Assembly: GCA_030734395.1 (NCBI GenBank)
Contig: JAUZTG010000048.1
Location: 992,001 to 1,056,000, forward strand
Length of the DNA stretch: 64,000 nucleotides
Source of the DNA: Sarocladium kiliense
Lineage: Eukaryota; Ascomycota; Sordariomycetes; Hypocreales; Sarocladiaceae
Direction of reading: 5' to 3'
A model generated the notes under the pieces. It was not told the origin of the DNA, made no database searches, and saw only the letters and a list, made by a program, of their open reading frames with translations. Positions 54,845-64,000 of the stretch are shown here, piece by piece; positions within the stretch are counted from its first letter, which is position 1; each line of letters begins with the position of its first letter. A program made the translations under genes and the position numbers.

Positions 54845-57205
54845 CTATGACTTTTTGAACTGCTTCAACCATTTCTCATACCCCTCAATCATGCTCTTTG
54901 TAATGTTTCTCGGCGTCCTTCCCATCGACACCTTCAAATCCGCCATCCCAATCTCCAGCGCAGACCCATCCTCCTCATGCCTCTCCAGGGCCACCATACC
55001 AGCATCATTGCAAATCGCCTTGATCTCCGCTCCGGAATACCCATCCGCGCTACGTGCCAGCTCCTCAACGTCCAGGTCGGAACTAACATCCAATCCACGG
55101 AGGTGAACCCGGAAGACGGCTTCCCGAGCAGCCTGGTCAGGTGGTCCGACGTACAGAACTTGGTCGAACCGACCTGGACGAAGAAGCGCTGGATCCATCG
55201 CCTCAGGCCGATTCGTCGCCGCAAGAACCAACACACCCGTCAAAGACTCAAAACCATCCATCTCCGTCAACAACGTCGTGACTGTATTCACCGCCCCGGC
55301 ACTCCTCGACCCTGAAGACCCGGGACCCGATCTCTGACCTGCAATGGAGTCGATCTCATCGAAGAAGATGATGGAAGGGGAGGCGGCGCGGGCTCGTTCG
55401 AAGAGGGTGCGGACGGCGCGTTCGGACTCGCCGACGTACATGTTGAGGAGCTCGGCGCCTTTGACGGCGAAGAAGTTGAAGGAGGATTCGGTGGCCATGG
55501 CTTGGGCGGAGAGGGTTTTGGAGCAGCCAGGGGGGCCGTATAGGAGGAGACCCTTGGGCGGGTTGCGGAGAACGCGGCGGACACCAGGGTTGGTGTTCTA
55601 GATGCTGAGGTCAGTTTGAGGGACGGGAGAGACAAATATGCGTTGGGAACGTTACCTTTGCGAATTTGATCATGTTGGATAAGACCTTTTTCAGACTCTC
55701 CTGACCTCCGACATCTTGCCAGTGAATCGTCGGAGGCTTGAGATTGATGTCGTTCATGGCCGTCGGTTTGGTCACTCGGAAAGCCTGATCAATATCCTCC
55801 TGTGCCAAGTGAACATCCTCCGTCTCTTCACCAGCGGCTTTAAGTCTCCGTCCCCTATTCCTCTTGGCAGCCATTATCAGGTTGCCCAGATCATTAGGGT
55901 TGTAGGCATGAGTGTGCTGTGCCAGGTTACCCAGGATACGCTCCTTCTCCTCAGGGGCCAGTGGAGGCTCCATGAATTTGAGCATCTCGAGGCGCTCATC
56001 TTCACCTGGGATCGGTAGAGCGATGTTGTCGTAGAAGCGAGAGCGCTTCCGTAGCGCTTGGGGTACGTCGGTCATATAGTCGATACAAGTTGCGATAACG
56101 ACCACGCGTGGAAGCGCATCATTCGCCAGCGCCTCTGCTGAGAGACTATCCAGCTCCTCGCAGATTGTGTGAACGACTGAGTCCCTATTTGAGCGATCTT
56201 TACCGAAAAGCTCACCCAGGTCTTCAATAAAGAGCAGACTTGGCTTCTGGCTCCGCGCGAGCTTGAATGTCTCGCGGATTGTGGACAGCTTGTCGAAGTG
56301 CCTTATCCAATGGACTTTTCCCCAGCCAGTTGCGGCTAGGCGCTCAAGCATGAAGGTCTTTCCTGTTCCATGCCCTCCATGAATGACAAAGGCACATGAC
56401 TCCCACTCTCGCTTTGTCCAGAATGGGCGACTGAAGCCTTCGAGGAAATGATTGATGATCTCGACCTGGGACGTCATTCCCGGAACACCTGATAGCACTA
56501 GGTCTCCGCCGGGTGTGTCTTCAGGTGCCCCTGGAACTGTTTGGCCAGGTTGGAGGATAGATATTGTTGTTGAAGGGAGCTGAAAGCGAGCCACGCTGCT
56601 GATGCTCCCGTTGACTGAAACTACCTTGAAGTTGCGGCGAAGCTTGTTGATGCTAACACCTTCCAGTGTCATCCCAGGGAAGACTTGCTCAGCACGGTCT
56701 AGTCCGATAGTCAGTAATTTGCCCTCTGAAAGAGACGATGCCACTTCTTACCAAGAGACAGTGCGATAGAAGACTGCCAACAAGGGGGATGTCTCATCTC
56801 CCCATCAGCTTCACCCCCAGTCACATCTTCAACCATCACCTCATCCGCATCCGGGACAGCTTCTCCAACCGACAACCTGACCATATCCCCGAGCTTCAAC
56901 CCTGCCGCCTCCTGAAACGCCCTCGTCATCATCACCACATTCGGGCTGACATTTTGACCCGGCAGCACCCACAGCGACGCCTCCCTCCTCAACGGCGGAG
57001 CCGCTGCACCATCAGCACCCGCATCCTTGGAAGCCTCGCTCTCGATGCGCTCAATAAAACATAACCGGTTCCCGTCGAGGCCACCCGTCAAAGAAATCAG
57101 CGAGTCTTTGCTGACATATAGGCGGGCGGCGCCGAGGAGGCTGGCTTTGTCGAGGCTGGTGTTGCTGAGAGGGCGGACCTTGGCCTCGATGCTATCCTTG
57201 ACCAT
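54845..57205 (-). CDS. AFG2: Type II AAA ATPase, AFG2/Drg1 (SPATA5)-like
   Basis: Three exons (57205-56752, 56698-55656, 55597-54845) with introns of 53 and 58 bp encode 749 residues. The start is the ATG of MVKDSIEAKVRPLS; the N-domain reads LGAARLYVSKDSLISL. The first AAA module has a good Walker A (HGGHGTGKT, Lys265), but its Walker-B-like site is LLFIEDL (Glu310-Asp311), reversed from the usual Asp-Glu. The second module is canonical and AFG2-like: KGLLLYGPPGCSKT (Lys526), YVGESERAVR, IIFFDEIDS, AATNRPEAMDPALLRPGRFD, GYSGAEIKAICNDAG. The Cys in GPPGCSKT is typical of Afg2. In yeast, Afg2 releases Rlp24 from pre-60S ribosomes. Ortholog status is likely but not certain because of the divergent first module. 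Confidence 0.8.
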
Positions 57206-57569
57206 CCTCTCCAAGAGGCGATGAGTTGTACGAGCCTATACCTCTTCTGCTCTTGTCGATTTATTTCTCGACTGTCCAGTTTCAAAGTGTCCTGGTGTGG
57301 TGAGAACTGGTGAGTCGAGGCTGATTTGAGAATGACTCAGTTGAATGGTTGAGATTGGCGCAAACCAACTTTTTTTTCGTGATTGACATTCTCCATCTTC
57401 ATCCCACATAGTCGTGCGCCTATAAGACCTGGCCATATGCTCGAATCCGACATACTAACAAATGCAGCCATTAATCGTATTTCTGTTCATATAGTCTTCT
57501 CACATAGCTATTCCTTTGCAATATTACGAAAAGTCGTACCCTACACTTATCTTCATCGCAGAGAAATGC
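57206..57569. other. Promoter of the AFG2-like gene and 3' flank of the CorA-like gene
   Basis: Short spacer between two minus-strand genes. A reading frame upstream of 57205 hits a TAG 10 codons back, next to a TATAG that could be an acceptor, so an additional 5' exon for the AFG2-like gene is possible but not needed. Confidence 0.45.
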
Positions 57570-59051
57570 TCACTTTGCACCTAGAACAAAGCTTTCGCCC
57601 TGACTTCTACGGGGTTCATCGCCTCCAGTTTCTGAACGAGCCGCATCCTCTCTACTAGAGAACATTGCTCTCGCAGCCTCTGTTTTAGGTGCCATCATCT
57701 CACTGACACGATCAACCCTCGTCTGAAGCACTTTGACCAGCCTTCTCTCTGAAAACCCAAGCCACAGTACGAAGACCATCGCTGTCGCAGGCATTGCACA
57801 CACCCAGTATATCCAAGAGGCGTCGCCTTGTCTTGATGGCATTGAGAAAAAGGCAGCGAAGAAGGTGGCCGGGAGGAAAGCCATGGTCATGATCGCTATG
57901 GTCTTCATTGAGGACCCGTCACGGCGTGTGGCCGCAGCGAGTTTGATGCTGGCATCGGCGTCTTCGTGCGTCAGTAGTGCGAACAGCTGCAAAGATGTCA
58001 ATTCTGATTTTTCTGTTCATCCAAGTTTGTGGAAACTTACCACAGTCGACAGCCGGTCTGCGCGGTCCTTCAGATAGTGCAGGTAATCCGCGTATACAGC
58101 CATGTGCTTCTCCAGCGCTGGCACTGCCTCGCTCAACTCCTCTAAGCTCTTTTCATATCGTCTACGCAAAAGTGCATTAGTGGGAAGTAGCTCAGGAAGC
58201 TCCTCGCCCAGATGGGAGTTGACTATCGTTCTCAGCATTCTCCCGGCAACTCTCTGGTGTCGCATCTTGTTCGTGAAATGGCCCGAAAGCTCGGCAATAT
58301 GCTGAGACCATGTTGTGAGCTGGTGGATATCGTGTCCAAGCATTGCTCGAGCCCAGCCGAGGCCCATATGGCCTTCCAGGTGCGGCCCGAAGCCTGTTTG
58401 CATCTCGATAGTTCTAATAAGACTGAGCTCGCTCGTGGTGGTCTGCTTGTCGTACCAGTACAGCTGCTGAACGCTGGTGATGAAAAGCAGGAGTTGAGGT
58501 ACATGCGCATGCTTAGCAAACGCTCGCAGAACAGTACCGAGTTGCTGGAATGTCTGCCGCCGTCTGTGAATAAAGATGCCGGCGGTATGACAAGTCCTTT
58601 GGTCAAAGGTCCATAATAAAGCAAAGATTGATGTGCCGACGAACCAGGTCGGACGATAACCCTTCTCGTTCCAATAGTGGCAGCCATCATAGTCGCAAGA
58701 GATGAAGTACAGGGCGTGAGGATCGGCTCCCATGCGCTCGAAGATCTGGAGAAAGGTGGCCTGCGAGATGTGCAGCGAAACATCCGCATCGCGGTGGACA
58801 ACGAAGATCTTGATGGTTGTTCGGCTGGCCTCCAGGTCAGAATCAAAGGCGTCTTTGAGGCTATTACTGCTATGCCATGTTACAAGCTGCGAAGCATTCA
58901 CAAAGTTATCATGAAACACAATTTCAGGTTGGTCGCAGTCTTTGGACTGCACCGCGCCGACTTCGCAGGCCTCAAAGCGCGACGGTCCGGGCTCCTTGAA
59001 GCCTTGCGAAGAATCGAAGATGCCTCGCGCCAATGTTGCAAGGCCATCCAT
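57570..59051 (-). CDS. CorA-like membrane protein of the fungal type
   Basis: Two exons (59051-58041 and 57986-57570) with a 54-bp intron encode 475 residues. The N-terminal 335 residues are soluble, ending in long helices (LEKHMAVYADYLHYLKDRAD). The C-terminal part has the CorA-like pattern LAAATRRDGSSMKTIAIMTM, two membrane helices (about 365-386 and 395-415) and a polar tail. Where Mg2+ channels have Gly-Met-Asn, this protein reads S385-M386-P387, so magnesium transport is doubtful. Such proteins are numerous in filamentous ascomycetes and their role is mostly unknown. The segment WFVGTSIFALLWTF near residue 140 is hydrophobic but is probably buried rather than membrane-spanning. Confidence 0.8.
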
Positions 59052-60338
59052 CGGTCAAGCCAACAAAACGTCGATGGAAGCTGACGATAAATGATGCTTG
59101 AGAGATGATAAACAGCCTGTAGGAGGCCTTCGCCATCTTTCCTGTTATCTACCTCTTCGCCTGCGCCTCAGCCGCAGTACAGGGTCGTCGCCGATGCTTA
59201 TTGGTTGTCGTTGATGAGGAGACTATTAATATGCAGGTCTGCGTCGCATCTAGACTTTAGAGAGAACATGATGCTACCTTACCATCGACGGCTATGTACC
59301 ACTAATGTATACCTGGGTGCGGTGAAGCGCAAAACATGCAGCCTTGTATAGACATCGATTGCGAAGTGAGCGAAGTGGTGTTTTATAGAACCAACATCGG
59401 ATGGACTATTCTACGTGCTATTCTGCATTCTGACTCACCTACAACTGTAGTTGGTGGATTGGAGGCTCGTCTTAACAAGGCTCATAAAGAAGCTTTGTCC
59501 AGCCGACCTCGAATCTATTACGTTGTTCTCTTTACAGCCTGGGTCCTGGACATGGGGTGAATGCCTAGCACAGACTGCCATGGCTGTCTGCAAGAATGAA
59601 CGATCCGAGTATACTATGACCCAAGAAACAACCTACCCCTAGAAGGAAGCTCTGATCTAATTCAAGCAAAGCTAGTACAACAGTTCCGATTCACAGCGCA
59701 GCACCATCATCGCAGAGCGCCGAAGTACCTCTTTCCCTTCCTCTAGGCATGAACCTCCCTTACCCGGCAATGGCGTTTTGTTGTAAGGTACCGCAGGTAT
59801 GTCGAACAAAACAATCTCGGCATCGGCCCAAGGCCAATTTTGTCGTAGATTCAACAAGAGGGTGATTGTTCAGACTAATCAGATACGCAACCCTGAGTCT
59901 CAGCGTAATCTGTATCCACGTAGTGGCAGTGGTTTGCCTTCACCTAAAACGAAGAGGCTGGCTATCGCGGGGGCACCGTATTGTATGTGATCGATCTGCT
60001 CCTAATGCTCTGACAGGTCAACCTCAACCAAAGACAACCGCAAAAGTCTTGAATAATGAGGAAGACTTCTTACCGCATTCTTCTTTCAGATATTCGCACA
60101 CTTGCACAACCCGTAGCTAGCTTGTGAAAGGGCCATGCCGACAGACAAGATCCGCGCCAAGATGTTGGGGGTTAGGGTCGCGCATCGCAAACAAGCTCCA
60201 TCTTTTCGGAATTCTGTTTGAACTTCACCTCGTCTCCCACCTCGACCACCTCCGAACAACCCCGAATTCCTGCGAAACCGAACATGAGCAGTTTAGATCG
60301 TCCATTATAGTATTGACTCTCATATACGTTGGTCCCAA
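59052..60338. promoter_or_regulatory. Divergent intergenic region, CorA-like gene / RRM-like gene
   Basis: About 1.3 kb with no coding frame that looks real. It contains the promoters of two divergent genes. No repeat or RNA gene is recognised. Confidence 0.5.
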
Positions 60339-61954
60339 ATGGGGCGCACCGCCGCCCGCGCTGCCCGGCTGAGTCGTCGAACCTTCCGCCCTCGGAATCA
60401 CTTGAACCCACCAGTCGTCATTCCACGCATTCTACGGCCACCCAGGCGCAGGAAGCTTGCCTCTCGTGCGTCACCACCAGACAGAAGACCCGTTTGGGTG
60501 CCGCCGCCGCGGGCCCGGTCGCGGACTGCAAGTGAACGACGCGAACGTCTTCCAAAACCAGAGGTATATGTTCTGCAGGATGTTCGCCAGTTCATACCTG
60601 CTCCAGATCTGCGTGAGAAAGCTGGGAAAGATGCGGGCGCGAGCGACAAGCACGAAGACCCCCGATCGGCTGTACGTCTGAACTGGCAGGCCCTAGACTT
60701 CCAGGTTAAGAGGTCGCGGAGCGGGAAGACGGGAGCTTTTGGGATCATAAAGAGAAGAAACCTCCAGTGGCCGGATATTGAGAGGCACGAGGAAGAGGAG
60801 ACTACAATAATTGGACGACCACTGGGAACGGAAGGGGGTCGCAGGTCAATAAAGTCGAATTTGGCACAAGCTAGCGTCGGCGGCATGAAGGGTGCTGATC
60901 CGGCGAAGAGAGGGCAGATGGCCTCTAACTCGCAGCGACGAAGATTGGAACAGTTGCCTAAAACGACGTGGCCCCAATTAGTGGCACAAGCCACAGGTCA
61001 TGGAAGCAGAGCTATATGGCAAAGTGGCAATGCGAACCTAGTCGAGGAGCTCAAAACACCAGACCCTGCATCAGCAACGGTAGTCGTTAAGGGCGTGAGC
61101 TCAAACCTCAAACCAACCGACTTCACGCGGCTCATTGGCCCAACTCTGACGAACTGGAGGAAGCAGATCCACAAGAGTATGTGCCCCGATGAAGATGCTA
61201 AACCTGTCAGACACTGGTGACTTGCCTTCGACTACGTGCCGTTACTAACCATCCTGCTGCAGTCGTGCAACAGCGACATGAGTTCACCCTCGAGCCTCTC
61301 AACTCTTACCAATTGATCTTCAACAACGATGCCGCGGCAACGGCCTACGTCGAAAGTCTACAACGCTTACAGCGTCTCGGCAACTTCAAGCTTGACAACG
61401 AAGCTGAAGACCGCAGTTGGCAAGCCAACGTCGACTCCGACCTCAAGAGTGAGCCAAACGCAGACCCTGAAGCGGACCTACGAACAAACACCATCGCACC
61501 GTTCACCTTGCGAGGTATGCGCATGTACCTTAACTCTCAAGAGCCCTCCACAGATATTCGACCAGCGTGGACTCGGAGGCTCCAAAAAAGACTGCGTCTC
61601 CCAAGCGAGCTTGACCGACCACCACTGGTCCTCCTGGACGTCTATCCGCCATCAGGATTCAACTTTGATGTTGGAAAGGTGATTGAAAGAGAGTTGGGAG
61701 AGGTGTGGAAAGTGCATGCATTGGTTAATCTGCGGACGCTTCTGCTTCACGATAAGAGACCTAAGGCTCCTGACCGGACGGTGCATCGGGATATGATGGT
61801 CAGAGGGCGGCATATCGTCAGGTTCGACTCAATGGACGAAGCAAGGCGGTTTCATCGCCATTGGAATAACAGAGTGGTGTCTTGGGAGGCAGAAAATTTC
61901 GATGGCGAGACGGACCAGGACCATGTAGTCTACACAAGTATTTTGGAGTGGTGA
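60339..61954 (+). CDS. Predicted mitochondrial protein with RRM-like segments
   Basis: Two exons (60339-61176 and 61263-61954) with an 86-bp intron encode 509 residues. The first 60 residues are very rich in Arg and Ala with no acidic residue until about 60 (MGRTAARAARLSRRTFRPRN), a likely mitochondrial presequence. Residues about 245-320 read like an RRM fold: ATVVVKGVSSNLKPTDFTRL for strand 1 and helix 1, and SYQLIFNNDAAATAYVESL for strand 3 and helix 2. A second weaker unit near the C-terminus has LVLLDVYPPSGFNFDVGKVI and HIVRFDSMDEARRFHRHW. I do not recognise a named family; an RNA-related role in mitochondria is an inference from these patterns. The intron boundary is well supported (GTATGT, GCAG, frame restored). 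Confidence 0.75.
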
Positions 61955-62575
61955 ATACTCCGATACTGCAAGCACATATGGCATCTCCAGGTGAGGGAGT
62001 TGTATGGACGGGAACTTACGGTTGCTCCCACCTCATCTGTACGATTTTGTATCAATATCCATCATGCACATACCCAATGGCAAAGAACCATAAGGGAAAA
62101 AAATAGAAGTTTGTATTAAAGAACCCAAATCAGACAAAGCCGCAAAACTCCAGTCCGCACTTTGCTCCTCCCTCTCTTCCCCTTTCGTGTCTCCTACGTT
62201 CTCTAAAGCGCGGGAGAAAAAACAAAATGACATGCAACATAGAGAAGTTACCGAAGCAAGTGACACTTCGGGAGTGAAAATGGCTACAAGCACACAAGTC
62301 CTTGCCATGTCTCAGCAAGAAGCCTCCCCCCACTGTTGGCCGGGAACCACATCTTTGGGCCTACTTGTCGTTGCTCTCCGAGGCCGACTCTTCAGTTTTG
62401 GGCTGCAGGGCCTCAAATACCTCATTCGATGAGGGGCGTAAACACTAATGCCAGTCATGTCCTCCTTCTCCAGCTCGTATAAACACGCTCGATCTTGGTC
62501 CTTGAAAATGTCACGGCCATGACACGCGCAATGATCTTTCTCCACATCCACATCTGGACGCTCTCCTGAGCTGCT
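61955..62575. other. Convergent 3' flanks of the RRM-like gene and SEC4
   Basis: No gene is visible. An A-rich stretch at about 62093-62103 and short C/T runs are the only marked features. Confidence 0.5.
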
Positions 62576-63446
62576 TTAACAGCACTTGCTCCCAGCGCCA
62601 CCGTCACCCTTGTCACCAACGTTGACACCAGCTGCTGAAGGTGCCTCGTTCTTTTGGTTATCGATCAGACGCTTCTTGATGTCGGCGGCGAGGCTGTAGA
62701 AGGCCTTGTCAATGTTGATGTTGCTCTTGGCGGAGACCTCGAGGAAGGGGATGCCGAGCTCATCGGCAAGAGCTTGGCCTTGCTCGGTGCTGACGACGCG
62801 CTTCTCTTCCCAATCACACTTGTTGCCGATCAGGATCTTGTTGACGCCCTCGGTAGCGTGCTGCTCAACATTGGCGAACCAGGTTCGGATGTCTGCAAGG
62901 AATGAGGTCAGTAACAAGCACACGATGAAAAGGAATTGTGATCGAGTGATCGGGGCCAATGGGGGACCGTCGGGGAGAACGTACTGTCGAATGAGCGCTG
63001 GTCGGTGGTATCGTAGACGAGCAGGATGCCCATGGCACCTCGGTAATAGGCAGTAGTGATGGTGCGGAATCGCTCCTGACCGGCCGTATCCCAGATCTGA
63101 AGCTTGACACGTTTTCCATCGAGCTCAATGGTGCGGATCTTGAAGTCGATACCGATCGTGGTGATGAAGGACGGGGTGAAGGAGTCCTCGCTGAAGCGCA
63201 GGAGACAGCATGACTTGCCGACGCCAGAGTCGCCTATCAGCAGAAGCTTGATCTATACAGCCGAGATGAAGTCAGTACATATACTTGCAATTTGCTATGT
63301 AATCATATCGCGCAGAGTACTCCGTCATGCCTCAGTCTTGAAGCGAGCACGACCATATGAAGCTGATGCTTGGGAGGTAGGGGGACGGCGGGGCGGGTGG
63401 ATGCGGGAATGCGTACGAGGAAGTCATAGTTGCGATTACTCGACAT
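62576..63446 (-). CDS. SEC4: Rab GTPase Sec4/Rab8 (SrgA-like)
   Basis: Three exons (63446-63417, 63252-62985, 62892-62576) encode 204 residues; the introns are 164 and 92 bp. The first coding exon is only 10 codons (MSSNRNYDFL). All G motifs are present: GDSGVGKS (17-24), TTIGIDFKIRTIEL as the switch I/Rab effector region, WDTAGQERFRTIT, GNKCD and EVSAKS. The chain ends in Cys-Cys for double geranylgeranylation. The effector-loop and RabF sequences match the Rab8/Sec4 subgroup rather than Ypt1. It carries post-Golgi secretory vesicles to exocyst sites at growing hyphal tips. Intron positions near the N-terminus and in the middle of the GTPase fold are usual for fungal Rab genes. Confidence 0.95.
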
Positions 63447-64000
63447 GGCAGGCGAAATAATCCTCGATCGCGCGATGCGGTCGGCTCTGGATTAGATATC
63501 GAAAGGAACAGGCGCTCGGTCGCAAAGTCGTCGTCGAGATGGGCTGATCTGGTCGAGGTTGATGAGGGACAGGGAAACGGCCAGGTCGTGCGCCGGGGCG
63601 ACAGGTACTTGGTACACGTGGGTAAATTTGGCGGGCGGCTTTGAACCAAGCTCAGTGGAGGTACAAGAGACAGAGGCGCGTGTGTAAGACCAGCAGGATG
63701 AAGTCGGGATTGCAGGTGAATGTTGTCGAGAATGGCGAGAAAATGCGAGAAGATGAGATGCAGGGGAGAATCGAGGATCCCGAGTGGTGGCGGGCACAGT
63801 ATCTGACTGAAGGCGGGAAAGCGGACGTAACGTCTGTCGTTTGGGGTTCCAGTTCAAGGCGCCACCTGGTTAATGGCTGGGGGTGGAAGCCAAGCCACGC
63901 GGTGAACTGCCTGTGCCTGACTCCGTACAGTGGGTGCGGTTCCCCAGAGACTGGTACCTGCGTCTGCGCTGTGCTACACTGTCAATCGCGAGTATCTTTT
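63447..64000. other. Promoter side of SEC4 to window end
   Basis: The upstream region of SEC4. Open frames here are short and shadow-like. No RNA gene or further coding start is recognised before the window ends. Confidence 0.45.

Noticed and set aside
1..64000. Biosynthetic gene cluster, CRISPR array or defence island
   Set aside because: The genes are single-copy housekeeping types with no backbone synthase, transporter or repeat-spacer pattern; the lone aldo-keto reductase has no pathway neighbours.

Overview
The window reads as nuclear DNA of a filamentous ascomycete (Pezizomycotina; a Dothideomycete is my best guess, from gene style only). The evidence is about 33 short spliceosomal introns (48-230 bp, GTAAGT-like donors, CTRAC branch points, one GC-AG intron), C-rich codon endings, loosely spaced single genes on both strands, pyrimidine-rich leaders and fungal-specific families (FlbA, a PHD-type ORC4, DUF7053, CorA-like). 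Exon coordinates were worked out by hand from reading-frame continuity and splice consensus. I recognised no rRNA, tRNA, CRISPR array or intact mobile element.

Layout. 1-320: 3' end of an unrecognised gene. 442-5173: METTL4-like methyltransferase (-), mitochondrial CoA carrier LEU5 (+), Paf1-complex subunit CDC73 (+). 5174-18889: a 13.7-kb stretch with no convincing gene, ending in the pyrimidine-rich leader of flbA (18890-21358, +), a DEP/RGS regulator of G-protein signalling. 23198-26531: a small GPI-anchored wall protein (+) and a DUF7053 protein (-). 26532-32408: ORC4 (-), eIF2-alpha (-) and BUB3 (+), the last two divergent over 444 bp. 32591-35218: an ankyrin-like gene remnant and a seven-exon aldo-keto reductase (-). 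36319-44151: a large unknown protein, sulfide:quinone oxidoreductase and squalene epoxidase (all +). 44593-48152: ALG5 and an unknown disordered protein (-). 51390-54259: PP4 regulatory subunit PSY2 (+). 54845-59051: an AFG2-like AAA ATPase and a CorA-like membrane protein (-). 60339-61954: a predicted mitochondrial RRM-like protein (+). 62576-63446: SEC4/Rab8 GTPase (-).

The genes are mostly conserved housekeeping functions (replication origin, translation initiation, spindle checkpoint, transcription elongation, phosphatase control, ribosome maturation, sterol, dolichol-sugar and sulfide metabolism, exocytosis) and do not form a biosynthetic cluster or defence island. The most unusual features are the long gene-free tract before flbA, an ORC4 that combines AT-hooks with a PHD finger and carries in-frame introns next to its Walker A motif, the METTL4-like methyltransferase, and a repeated N-terminal motif in the 1145-residue unknown protein.
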